Of a DNA stretch of 64,000 bases, positions 11,067-21,688 are shown one piece after another. Every line of letters starts with the position of its first letter. Position 1 is the first letter of the stretch. The DNA comes from Stenocarpella maydis. Its lineage: Eukaryota > Ascomycota > Sordariomycetes > Diaporthales > Diaporthaceae. The stretch spans positions 62,001-126,000 of the forward strand of contig NQMI01000063.1 of the NCBI GenBank assembly GCA_002270565.1, read 5' to 3'. Below the pieces are notes generated by a model, which saw nothing but the letters and a program-made list of their open reading frames with translations, was not told the DNA's origin and did no database searches. The position numbers and the translations under genes are program-made.

Positions 11067-12753
11067 GACGGCAGTGGTTCAAGACGGACTTGGGCGAGAC
11101 GACTGTAGGGCGGGCGGCGGCAGCGGAGATGTCAAGCTTAGAGAATGATTGCGTCGACGTCACAGCCAAACGCAACCAGACAGAGGGATGGGTTTGGGGG
11201 AGGGCAGCAGGGCGCGTTGGCTCGGGAGGGGTTCACCGGGACCAAGCAGGCGTCACTGGATTCACCAACAATGGGACAGACGAGGCTCCCAGGCTGGGCG
11301 AGGGTGAGGTTGTGGGTTGAGGTGAGGCTGACAGAATTTGGGGGTTGTCGTCTCAACACACCTCGCAGCTATCTTGGAAGAAAGACCCAGTCCAAAAATT
11401 TCGAGCTCTGCTAGGCTCTGGTGCTAGGAACCGGGTGCTAGGGGGGGGGGGAAGTAATGAGGGTTTGCCATACGCCGAGGGAGGAATCAGAGATGGACCG
11501 TGCACGGCTGGCTACTCGAGCTACGGCTGGTGTTCATCAGGTATCTACAGATAAGAGCAAGCACTATACCTGGGTGTAGATGGACCTGGGTAGGTACCTA
11601 CTCCGTACACAGAGCAGAGAGCCGGTGCAACAAGATGGACAAATATGCAGGTACACGGTTTATATGTAATAGTATGCAGAATATGTGTGCTTCATCCAAG
11701 TACGACAAATAGTCGTATTATCATTGAGGACAAGAGGCAGTCCCCGACAAATGGAGGACAAATTAATCAACAGGCCGTGTAATTATAGAGGCAGCCCCTC
11801 TTACTTAGCGGCACCCCGCGCCAGGAGCTGACCTTGTCCAACAGAAACAGACACAGGCCCGGACCGTCTGCCATCACATATGTCCTTGACACCTCTAGTG
11901 GAAGCAAAGTTCTAAGTGTCTCTCTTTTTTTCTCTTTTTCCCCCCTCATGTGGCCTGGGCCCAGTCTCTTCTTGCCCCTTATCCACCCATCAATCAGCAG
12001 CAGCAGCTTTGAAATCACCGCATGAGAGAGAGAGGGGAAGGGGAAAAAACCCCCCAAGAGACCAGAGCGGCAGAAGCCACGACCGACCACATCCTGCAGC
12101 AGGTAGACTGCGAGCTCAACCCGCGACTCAGGCCGTCGCTTCAGCCAAGCAAGCAGGGTAACTACCCAGCCAGGCCTACCAAGCACCGCTCCGGCTTCTT
12201 CCTATGCTGTCTCTCTTGAGAGGCATTTCACCACCACCTTCATCGCCAGCGCTCCCTCCCTAAACACTTGCTTTCCTCGGCGACAACCTTGGAACCTAAA
12301 ACAACCTATATTCATACTTATTATCTGGAGCAATCGCACCTGTGCAGTCGAATTCGCCTTGCGTCCGGAGACTACCTTTTTACTGCCCCTTGACCTCCAA
12401 ATCGACACCTATCCATCCCGGTACGCCAGACATTGTGCCTGTATGGATCAACATATCGCTTATCCTGGCAGGCACTGAATATATATATATATACATCTAT
12501 TAGACCGCTTGCCTGCTTGTTCTGAGAATGGACACGCTTCTGTGAGTACTATTCCCATATATGTGGCCTTGCTTTGCCACGAGACCAGACACCCACTCGC
12601 CCTTGCCCAAGAACCCACACCCCCCCCCTATTCCTTGACCTCTCTTCCCATTCCCATATGAATCCACTCTGGATCGACATCGGACAAAGTCAAGTCCACC
12701 TGTTGTTGGCCCGCCACGTTCCTGTCAGCCTCAGTGCAATATCACTGGCTAAG
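11067..12753. promoter_or_regulatory. Divergent promoter region between tom40 and the phosphofructo-2-kinase gene
   Basis: The tom40 and kinase genes point away from each other, so this stretch must hold both promoters. It contains a G-run near 11440, a CT-rich block at about 11916-11945 and an alternating TA tract at about 12478-12493. A possible extra first exon for the kinase lies at 12528-12541. No ORF in it resembles a protein. Confidence 0.55.
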
Positions 12754-14757
12754 ATGGTCATCACTCTCATCGCTCTAGACAAATCCCGACCCCAGCCTCG
12801 ATTGGAGATTGGGGATGATCTAGACGTTCGCCCAGCTGATTCAAACAGAACGGCCGAGATCGCGGCCAACGCACCGCGGTACCGTCGGAAGAGCTCGACT
12901 TTCATCGATGCCATCCACGATGTCACTGATGATCAGGATATGGCCCCGGCCCAGCTCTATAGCACCATGTCTGGACGACTCTTCCACTCCGGCAGGATAG
13001 CAATCGTCATGGTCGGTCTCCCAGCCAGGGGAAAAACCCACATCTGTGTCTCCATGGCACGCTACCTTGCCTGGCTTGGAGTCAAGACTCGCATCTTCCA
13101 CCTTGGAGACTATCGCCGTGCCACCGTTGGCCCTGGCGGTCACGTGCCAGAGGACTATTTCTTCCCAAACGCCACGCCCTCTTCCGTCATGCTGCGCCAG
13201 AAGATCCTCAAGAAGTGTCGCGAGGATATCTATGGCTGGCTCAACCACGAGAATGGCCAGGTCGCCATCTACGATGCTGTGAACCCCACAGCCGCTGGCC
13301 GGCGGTCCCTGGCTAAGGAGTTTGCGAAACATGACGTTCAAGTGAGGCTTTTCTACCGGTGCGACCCATTACTTCGAGTGTGGACAGTATGCTGACGCTC
13401 AAGCCAGACTCTGTTCCTCGAATCATACGTCGATGACGATAAGATTCTGAGGGAGAATGCAAGAAACGTCAAAATTCATTCCCCTGATGTGTGTGCCAAG
13501 TCTAAATAGTCCTCTGCAGCCTAAATGAGACTGACGGTTGCTGTAGTTCCACGGCATGGATCCGGACGAAGCTGCCAAGCTCTACCTCCGCCGGATTGAG
13601 ATGAAAATTCCAGTCTTCGAAACCATGAATGAGAACGAGCTGAACTACGTGAAGATGATCAATGCTGGCCAGGGTTTCTTCTACAACAATGTCAGCTTCA
13701 ACGTCAGTGTGCCCCCTCGTGTCTTCTGATATAGCTGGGGATACCCGGGTGAATCCTCAACCCTGGTATTCATGTCGTTCAAAGCACGAGGCTACTGACA
13801 ACCTCTGGGTAGTATCTCTCGCATCGTATTGTATTCTACCTCACAAATTTGCACATAAAATCCAGGACAACGTTCTTCGTCCGGGCCGGTGCCGCAACCG
13901 AAGAAGACTCGTATAAAGCCGACGGCGGCCTCAGCGAGCCAGGCCAGGCTTACGCTCTCAAGATGACAGAGACCCTCATAAAACATCGCGAGCAAGAACG
14001 CCAAGCAGCCAGAGAGGCTGGTGGGCCTGAAGTTCCCTTGAAGCCCTTGACAGTATGGACGTCAACCAGATTGCGAACGGTACAGACCGCAAAACATTTC
14101 CAGGACAAAGGTTACAAAGTCCGCCAGCGGTCCCAGATGAGCCAGATCAACCCTGGCGTCTGCGAAAAGCTATCTGAACGAGCCATCCGTAGCATGTATC
14201 CTGATGAGGTCGAGAAGCACGAGCTGGATCCGTATCACCATCGCTACCCACGAGCAGAGGTAAGCCGCCCGTGGAAACATTCAAAGTAAAGGCCATGTTG
14301 CTAAGCACTTGTTCAGTCGTACCACGACCTAGCCGTCCGCCTCGAGCCCATCATCCTGGAGCTAGAGCGCGAACAAAACGACCTCCTGATTATTGCGCAC
14401 GAGTCTGTCCTGCGCGTCTTGTACGCTTACTTGATGCATTGTAGCACGACGGATATCCCAAAGCTCAAGTTCCCCCGGGACGAGATTATTGAGATCATCC
14501 CCGCGGCGTACCAGAACGAGGCGAAGCGTATCCACATCCCCGGTCTGGATCCGAGAATGATACCCGGGTCACCTGAGGACATCCGTATTCCAGTACCGAG
14601 CATGCCCCCGAGTGGGGCCCTGAGCCCAATACCAGGCCTGTCTAGTCCGGTGGAGGGTCATGCCACGCCGGTCTCTATGGAAGGGCAGAGGCCACCAGAG
14701 AAAGTCATCAACAAAGCCGCGGAGATGGTTGCGGATAAGGTTGCAGACGAGGACTGA
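12754..14757 (+). CDS. 6-phosphofructo-2-kinase with inactive bisphosphatase domain
   Basis: Makes fructose 2,6-bisphosphate from fructose 6-phosphate and ATP, the cytosolic activator of phosphofructokinase-1 and repressor of gluconeogenesis. Five exons: 12754-13341, 13408-13488, 13547-13702, 13813-14259 and 14317-14757, all introns phase 0, giving 570 residues. The kinase half has the Walker A loop GLPARGKT (residues 88-95) and the family block YDAVNPTAAGRRSL. The C-terminal half follows the phosphatase fold, but the catalytic RHGE is VRAGA (Ala300 for His) and the catalytic Glu of the E-I-x-A-G motif is Gln (QINPG). Only the second His survives (IIAHESV). It should therefore be kinase-only, like yeast Pfk26. 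Start is uncertain: ATGGACACGCTTCT at 12528-12541 followed by GTGAGT could splice to 12735 and add 11 residues in frame. Confidence 0.92.
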
Positions 14758-15433
14758 TTGAGGATGCGAGATGCGGAAGTATGCAATGATATCTGATAGC
14801 GGTGGCGGTTCCTCTCTAGAAGTGATGCCTGACTCTCATGTTCTTTGCAGAATGGATTTATCTCGTCATGCGTGTGTAGAAGTAGATTTACGAACATGAT
14901 AAGTTCCTTACAATAGCTATCATCGTCGGTGCAATATAAAGTACAAGTTGGTCAAGCCCAGGTGTGATCCAGTGTGACCGTTAGCCATCCAGAGTTTCCA
15001 ACAGGTAATGAATTAAGATTTGTGGGAGGCCCTCCCCCATCCTCCTTGCATCCGCGGAAACCTCGGGTTGGCTGAAGCCCAAGAAGGTTCCACCGAAGGA
15101 CAAGAAATTGAAATATGTGTTGTACAAGGTTTGTTTCAAAAGGGGTTGGAAAAGTGTTCTTTCTTCATGTTGGCCGCAGCTGCCCGTCAGGGCCGAACCT
15201 GCTGCTTTTTCGTGTGGGGGCGCGCGCCCTCGTATGCCATCGCCGACGGCGAAGCAGCACCTGTGTTGACTGCTAGTAGTAGGCGATGGCCGCGGCCAGT
15301 CGAGGCGGTGGCCCTTATGTGACAGAAGTCCGAGGCGTACGGATGGGACCTTTAGAAGTAGTTGTGCCGCCTCTCACTGCTGCTCCTGGAACCCCCCGCC
15401 TGCAGGGCAAAGACGCTCCCAGGGGAGGCTGCC
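14758..15433. other. Convergent 3' region between the kinase gene and the CaaX micro-gene
   Basis: Presumed 3' UTRs of the plus-strand kinase and of the minus-strand CaaX ORF. The ORFs inside are short and unlike any family. Confidence 0.5.
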
Positions 15434-15517
15434 CTACATGACAAGGCACACAGCGTAGCCGTTCCTGGCCCCGAGGGCGTCCTTGACAGTCCGGGTCTGC
15501 TTGGTGGTACGAGACAT
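15434..15517 (-). CDS. 27-residue CaaX peptide, candidate lipopeptide mating-pheromone precursor
   Basis: Too short for ordinary gene calling. The ATG at 15517 has A at -3 and opens a 27-codon frame that stops at 15434. The first 10 residues are Ser/Thr/Lys/Arg-rich. The end is NGYAVCLVM: Cys, two aliphatic residues and Met, the signal for farnesylation, AAX trimming and carboxymethylation. Known a-factor-like precursors of filamentous ascomycetes are of this size, start with a Ser/Thr-rich prosequence and often end in Asn-Gly-Tyr...Cys-Val-Val-Met, so this is a good match by pattern. None of its 25 internal sense codons after the ATG and before the final ATG ends in A, whereas the overlapping frames have many, which supports real coding. 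An in-frame TGA at 15550-15548 closes off extension unless an upstream exon is spliced (GGGCCAG precedes the ATG). It could instead be the last exon of another prenylated protein. An out-of-frame ORF (15666-15352) overlaps it and could act upstream. Confidence 0.55.
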   Translation of the reverse strand: MSRTTKQTRTVKDALGARNGYAVCLVM

Positions 15518-16586
15518 TCTGGCCCGTTGTTTGGGGCTCGGAAGAGTTCAGAGATTGCCGTGTAAATGGTGGATGGTGCCGTGAGGATTTGGGATATTGC
15601 TGATGATGAGCTGGGTGAGGGGCCGAGGATGCCATCCTCGGTGGGCGGTTGTTTATAATCCATCATGGCTGTACGGTATTGAGTTAGCAGTGCCTGTCAG
15701 ATGTGTTAGTCCCTGTCGGGCAGGACTTGCTAATTATCAACGCCTACCCAGCTTCGGATATTTGTGGCCAGCAGGTGGGCCTGTTACGATTGTTGTTAGT
15801 ATTGTTTGTGTCTCCTGGCGGTCGAGATGTGATGGCCAGCGTACGGTCCTGACCAGCGGTGTCTGTGGGATGGGTCTTCCTGCTTATCGACATGTACCTG
15901 CCCCGGGTATTTACGACCAACAGCGTGAGCCTGTTATGATTGTTGAGAGTATCATTCGTGTTTACTGATGGTCGAGAGATGTATCATCTGGCTACACCTC
16001 AAGAGGCATCACCTCAGAGGTATTCCGCTGCGAGGAGAACAGAGTGGAGGGAGGCCAGCTGTGCTTATTGAGTAAACCTTTCAAGGAGCTTAGTATTGTG
16101 TTCTGTTATTATGGGTGCCACGCGAGCTGTTGCCTGCAATAGCAACGCCGGCCTACGTCGCTGCAACGTGCGGTGGCGCCGAGACACTGTTGGTTCACTA
16201 CCTTTCAAAACTCAAGGACTGTGGCAATAGAATTGTCTTGTCAGAAAATGCTAGACGGCAAGCTGGTGGCAGAAGCAGCATTTCCTTGTTCTGGCCTGGT
16301 TTTCGTTTGTGGGTGGCTGTCCGCGCGGCCGCACACAGGAGGCCTTTATATTGTGCCTTAGTATTGTTATTTTGATTATGCGGTATGAATGTCGCCACAA
16401 CTGCCACCTTGATCTGGATCGCCCTCCTTGATGACTGACTCTTGTATGCCTTCAAATATGATCTGTTGGAACACACACAAGTCCTCCCGTCTGTGACGAT
16501 TCCCCTGGCTAGGGTGGGTATGCTGGTGACCCAGTCTTGACATGTTGCAGAGCCCGGCCGCCCCACATGCAATATCCTCCTGGGTC
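15518..16586 (-). promoter_or_regulatory. Upstream region of the CaaX micro-gene with repeated TTAGTATTGT elements
   Basis: About 1.07 kb between the micro-gene start and the cyanase stop, both on the minus strand. The 10-mer TTAGTATTGT occurs three times, at 15796-15805, 16090-16099 and 16358-16367, with different flanks. Further ATTGTT cores lie at 15789-15794 and 15939-15944. ATTGT/ACAAT is the core recognised by HMG-box proteins, which include mating-type regulators. That these drive the micro-gene is my inference. Confidence 0.4.
15711..15980. repeat. Diverged tandem duplication, period 150 bp
   Basis: The segment around 15711-15830 repeats at 15861-15980 with an exact 150-nt offset over the best part. 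GTGGGCCTGTTACGATTGTT at 15775 pairs with GTGAGCCTGTTATGATTGTT at 15925, and both copies run on into TGGCGGTCGAGATG or TGATGGTCGAGAGATG. Many differences are transitions. The outer edges are vague. Confidence 0.65.
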
Positions 16587-17289
16587 TTAGAAGCGGGTGA
16601 AAGGCAGCCTGAGTATCCAGGTTAGTCTGTATATCCGGTGCAGACGTGCAAAGCCACTGCAACTCACCATTTGCCCCTCCAGGTGATGACCACCCAGGCA
16701 TCGCCCTTGTCGTCGACCTCCTTCTCCACCTTGGTGCTGAAGCAGATGGCGCTCATGATGCCGTCGCCGAACTTCTCGTTCAGGACCGCCTTGTAGGCGT
16801 AGCCGTAGTTCTGGATGACCTCGTACAGGCGGTAGATGAGCGGCTCGACGGGGGGCATGGGCCCCGAGCGGCCGCGGTCCGGGATGGCCATTAGCTGGGG
16901 CGCCAGGACCTCCCTGGGGATGCCGAGGAGCGCCGAGAGCTTCTCGACATCCTGGGCGGAGGCCTGGGCCTGCCCGTAGAAGATGGCAGCGACGGCGACC
17001 TCGCTGCGGCCCAGCAGGTTGGCGATCTCGGAGAAGGTCAGGCCGGCCTTGGTCTTGGCGTTGAAGAGCTGTGAGGCGTGTCAGCCGCATGTTGGTAAGG
17101 TGTGTTGTGTATGGAGCCCCATGCCATGGCCGGTGGATTCATGTCATCAACTGACTTACAGTCTGCGAGTGCGCCGGCAGGCGGTCAACGATGGAGCTCT
17201 ATTGCCTCTGCTGTCAGCTTCATCACCGCGCTGGAAGATGATGAGGGATCTCGTACATCGAGGGTCGCAAGCCGCTTCTCGTCGGCCAT
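16587..17289 (-). CDS. cyn1: Cyanate hydratase (cyanase)
   Basis: Converts cyanate and bicarbonate to ammonia and carbon dioxide (via carbamate), detoxifying cyanate and freeing nitrogen. Four exons on the minus strand: 17289-17257, 17198-17160, 17068-16668 and 16608-16587, giving 164 residues. The first junction joins LATLD to [13 protein letters not shown], the second joins that to [21 protein letters not shown], and the last makes WRGKW+LPFTRF, restoring the family's C-terminus. The N-terminal part is the helical domain ([16 protein letters not shown]). The catalytic triad is present: Arg104 and Glu107 in [11 protein letters not shown], and Ser130 in FGDGIMSAI, equivalent to Arg96, Glu99 and Ser122 of the E. 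coli enzyme. The second exon is only 39 nt, easily missed by gene finders. The enzyme is a decamer in bacteria; here presumably cytosolic. Confidence 0.95.
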
Positions 17290-19329
17290 TTTTGGAGATG
17301 TCAAGACTGGGGGACTGAGCGTGTTGGGACTTGATCGTGGGCTTCGATACTGATGCTAGACTCGAGATGCCCGTGCTTGGAAACAAGGCTCTTATTTATT
17401 TGTTGGCTCAGGAAACAGGAGTGGTGGTCCTTGGTCCGAAATAGCAGGCTCGACGTCATCCGCTCCTCCACCGCGGGGGCAAACGCAGGTTCCACGGCGA
17501 CGGGTCGGGGTGGATTCTGTGGAGATCTCAGATGCGCTTGCAGGCCCAACCCCAACCCCCGCCGGCCGACTCCGCACGGAGATATCCCGGCCTGCTCTCG
17601 GCGAGGGCGAGTTGTCTACAGATTACCGAGTACTTAGTCACCGAGGGCGCCCGGGCCCGGACACCACAGCATGTCCTGTCTCCGAATCCGGGACTGTGGG
17701 TTTCACAAACCGCAGCCTCGGCACCTCGCTGTGCATGTCTGTGCAGGAAGTCCGTCAGCCCTTGGCGACATCTTATGAGCCCGAAAAAACCGCTGCCATC
17801 TCGCAACACGACAATAGACAATGGAAATAAATGAGCGTGATCGACATGCAGATTCAAAGCAGAGCCCTGCACACAAGACTGTCTTCTGACACAGGGACGG
17901 GGATTCGACTGGACCATCTCCGAGGGCATTGCAGTTTTTGGTGACCCAGAATGCCAGAATGATAGGGAGGTTACAAGGACAAGAAGAAGAGGGAAAAGAG
18001 AACAAGGAAGGCGAATGCTCCATCTGCACCATTCTCTACAGGGTCTGTGCTCAATAAGTAAGTTGGAATCTGCAGCGACTACGCTAATCCAGTGGGTTGT
18101 GTCGCGCTGGCCGCGCTGGCCGCCGGCGCGTGCTTCAGCAGTGTCCCCCTCACTCAATGCTCCCGCACCATCACCTCATCAGGGCAGCGAGTGCTGCCGT
18201 ACACTGGAATAATCCGAACCGCCCGAACGGTTGATCGCCAAGAGAACGAGTTGCGTCGATCCTCGTGCTCACTACCCTGCAGCCACACCAAGGGCCTCTC
18301 AATATGTACTACAGTGTACATGGATCCCACAGGACGTCAGTCGTTTCCAGCCTCAATGCCAAGAAAAGCTCACAGCCCTCTCGAAAACTTCGAGAAGCGA
18401 CCAAGGTCGGCCCCCGTGTTGATCCCTTGACGACGCCAAGGCCATGACAACGCACTGGACGAACGTTGTTCGACGAGACAATCATCAGCCCGTGTTAGCA
18501 CTGGGGAAAACGGGAGGCGGGTGGGGGGCCAGACCGTTCGCTCCAGGAGTTGCTCCGTTCCAGTGACGATCCCGCATTGTTTCGTATTTGTTTTATGCTT
18601 GGCTCATCAGAGTTGTCGGCCTGCCGCCCTGCCGCCCTCGACGAGCGACTGTGCGGAGCCTAATGAAAGGTACTAACTACACTATACGCCACGACCTATA
18701 ACAAGTGGCACGGCGGACAGCGTTCGCCAGGGATCTCCCAGGGTGTGCGTTGGTACACTACGCTAGGCTGCTAGGACCCACAGCAGACGGGGCAGACCCG
18801 ATGCATCCGAGAGCGACCCATACGCCGGAGCGCCCCGCCGGCGAGAGCGAGAAAGCCTCACGCGAGCAGCGAAGGATGGAAAGCTCATCTACATAGTGTG
18901 TGCAAAGAGCTAGCTCTAGTGGACATAGGTCCAAAGCGGGGGGGGGGGGGGCTTTGGTTTCACCCGGTGTCTGGCACGGTGGTAGTGTGACCTGTTGGAT
19001 CCCAGAGGCTGGGGATGTTGGATGACCCGTCGATCTGCAAAAAACAAGCTTTCTATCAATCCGACCCTAGGCCGAATCCCGCAAGGGCTGCCCACCCCCA
19101 TGCCACATCACGGCCCGTCACGAATTGGTTCGAATGCCTTCGAGACAACCAGGCATGCACAAAGGTTAGATGTATGTGTCGGGACCGGGATGAGCCACCC
19201 AAATCAAATGTTTGATTGCCTCAAATCCAATGTACACCACGCTACACAGCCCTGCTGATCTCGGCCGGCGGGGTCTCAAGCTGCATGGCCGTCCCCCAGG
19301 CCGGCACAGTCACTGCTCACCGCGGCTGC
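17290..19329. other. Intergenic region between cyanase and Aim6 genes
   Basis: About 2 kb that must hold the cyanase promoter on its left side. A 209-codon minus-strand ORF at 17528-18157 has no family motifs and erratic composition, so I do not call it. A run of G occurs near 18940-18951. Otherwise I see nothing. Confidence 0.5.
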
Positions 19330-20588
19330 CTAGGCCTTCCAGCCCCGCTTGGCTGCGGCCCTTACATTGTCGGCATTCAGCAGGTCGACGCCCTCGCGAA
19401 CCAGACGGTCCCAGATCCGGTTGCGTGTGCTGACCGGCCACTCTGGGATGTCCCAGTACCGCACCTTCAGCCCCCTTGAATGCGCTTGCTTGACCTGCTG
19501 CCTTATCCTCCTCATCTGCTCCCCGCTCATCTTGCCCATCCAGGCGCTACCGATCGTCGAGCCGAATGAGACACTTGCAAAATACGAGTTCGCCGCGTCG
19601 TATGGGGAGCCTGAGAGGCGGTCTAGGGGCGCGTCGAAGAAGTAGTCTCGATACGTGTCATTTGCAGTCAAGAGGTCGAAGGGGGTGTTCCCCGTGCCGA
19701 CGACGGTGACGGCTCTCTGTTGTATTTTGCCATTGGCCATGTGGGTGAGCCACCCTCGTTCCCTCAGTGGCTGGAGCTGCTCCACCACTTTTGGCCACGT
19801 CTTCGCGCCGTCCGTCTTGAGGTCGACGAGGAGAGCTAGTGTTTGTTCAGGCGCCGTGTCGAACACGCCGTGGCTCGTGTCATTGTAGAATTCGGTTGTT
19901 GGGTTCTGCCGCTCCAGTATCTCCACTAGGGGTTGGATGTAGAGAGACTCAAAGGTCCGGTTCGGTTGGAGGGCTGCCTTGCTGTGGCCGACGTAGAGGT
20001 GGTCCCTGTGGGCCGGGTCGTCAAAGAGCCATACATCGGCTTCGACGCTCACGCAGCCTTGGCTGAGGGCCGTGAATAGAGGCACTTTTCGCCAGTAATC
20101 GTTGTGTGAGTGTATCCGCTTTGGTATCACATCTTGAAGAAAGTTGGTTGGATACCACGACAGGCCTTCTGTACCGGTGCCTGCCTCTCCCCATTTGCAA
20201 AAAGGCGACTCCTCCACATCATCCTCTTCAAGCCACGCAGCCCAGCCCATCCGGATGCAGACATCTATTACCAAAAGCATGGCGCTAACTTTTGTCAGTG
20301 TGTGTGAGGCCGCAAAATAAATTGACCTACTCACACTAAGCTGGACAAGCACGGCAAGGCCAGAGACGGCCATGTTGTTCTTCGTCTGCATGATTTGAAG
20401 ACGGCAGGGTCTTCGTCGCAATAGTGCGGCACGACGTGGCTGGCGCCGCTCTTTTGTGCGAGAAGGTCAGATTCGGCGCTGATAGTAGCTTCACTACCCC
20501 AACTGCCTGTCCTCCGGTGAGGCATTTTTCTCGGATCCGAGTCTGAGTCCAGGTGAGGCAGTAGAGCTTCCGTGTCGGTGTTGTACAT
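19330..20588 (-). CDS. AIM6: Aim6-like PLC-type phosphodiesterase, membrane anchored
   Basis: Member of the glycerophosphodiester phosphodiesterase/PLC-like TIM-barrel superfamily, nearest to yeast Aim6 (named from a mitochondrial inheritance screen; substrate unknown to me). Two exons on the minus strand: 20588-20335 and 20284-19330, joined in phase 2 at SSL-V-AML, giving 402 residues. Residues 1-65 are polar; residues about 70-98 form one hydrophobic segment (WPSLALPCLSSLVAMLLVIDVCI), which the intron interrupts. The barrel follows, with HSHNDYWRKVPLF (His143, His145), SVEADVWL and LYVGH, the positions expected for the catalytic histidines and metal ligands. NPTTEFYNDTS and LLVDLKTDG fit the rest of the family. 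The topology suggests a type II membrane protein. The start at 20588 gives the fullest N-terminus. Confidence 0.88.
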
Positions 20589-21688
20589 GCCTGTGGCGGG
20601 GCTGCAGGGTGAAATCCAGGTGCGCGGACTACTATGTTCATATACTCGGTGGGATCGCTTTGCTTTACTCTCACAGCCCAGCCCGCGCTCGATTATTCCA
20701 GGCGGCGGCCAATCTGAATCAAGTGTCCCTGGATGTGACAGGCTCCAGGATGGCGCAATGCTTTGGGCCCCTGAACATCGGACGGAAGTGTGGCGCTAGA
20801 GGGGATGTCGAGCATACTATGTAGGTAGACTAAGCCCGTGAAGCTCGTCGAGCGTGATTTGCGCGCTCGGATAGCTCGACCTCATCCAGGCTTGTGACCA
20901 CTGCCACCTTCGACCAGCCAGCGGCAATCCGATAATAGTATCGAATGGAGGGTCCCAGGAAGGCGAAATAACGTTTCATCAAATCTTGGAAAGAGGAAAG
21001 CGCGGCGGCACCGGGGGGGGGGTCGATCGGGAGCGTGGCTGAGTGATGATGGGTAGGAAATTGGCAACGGTAGCCGGAGACTGGGAATAAAAAGAAGCAT
21101 AAACAAGAGAACAAAAGGCCCGCCTGGTGACAGGAACAGGGAACACGTCGTCTTCTCCATCAATAATACCCAGCCAGACCTGGGACCTGGGAAGGGGGGC
21201 CATCTTTAATGTAAACAGTGCTAGTGGCATGTGACCACATGGGCCGGCTCGAAGCCTGTCAGCTGCTGCCCTTGCTGCGCATCCCCTCGCTTCTCAGCAG
21301 ATGTGCTCGCGCTACCGGTGCGAGTATCGTCGCGGGCAAATAAACCCCGGAATGAAGACTGAAATGGGCGAGATGCTTCGGAAGACGAAGGGACCGTCAA
21401 TGTAACCCGAGATATCCCTGCAACAAAACGGCGCTAATTAGTGGCAGAACTGATACGGTAGGTCGGTGTAGGGAAACGGGGTCGGTCCGTTGGCACTGGG
21501 GAAACGGACCAAAAAAAAAATTCTCCAATCTGGAAGCCGCATTTACCCACGGTGCCCAACTCAGCCCTTTCCAGTGGATACCTAGCAGGGAGAATCTGCT
21601 GTACTTCACCCAAGAAACTAAAGTTTGCGCCACTCTTTCCTGGCTTCTGACACCCTGTGCTGGCATTTTATGGACACCCGCCGCCAGA
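20589..21688. promoter_or_regulatory. Divergent promoter region between AIM6 and the CCDC137-like gene
   Basis: The flanking genes point away from each other, so both promoters lie here. The stretch has a G-run near 21015-21022 and an A-run near 21510-21519. No ORF in it has family motifs. Confidence 0.5.

Noticed and set aside
15352..15666. 104-codon minus-strand ORF overlapping the CaaX ORF
   Set aside because: Many A-ending codons and no motif; kept only as a possible out-of-frame upstream ORF.
17528..18157. 209-codon minus-strand ORF between cyanase and AIM6
   Set aside because: Erratic composition, no domain, no supporting splice pattern.
19105..19160. T-loop-like GGTTCGAAT suggesting a tRNA
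   Set aside because: The flanks do not pair into a T stem and no matching acceptor or anticodon arms are found.
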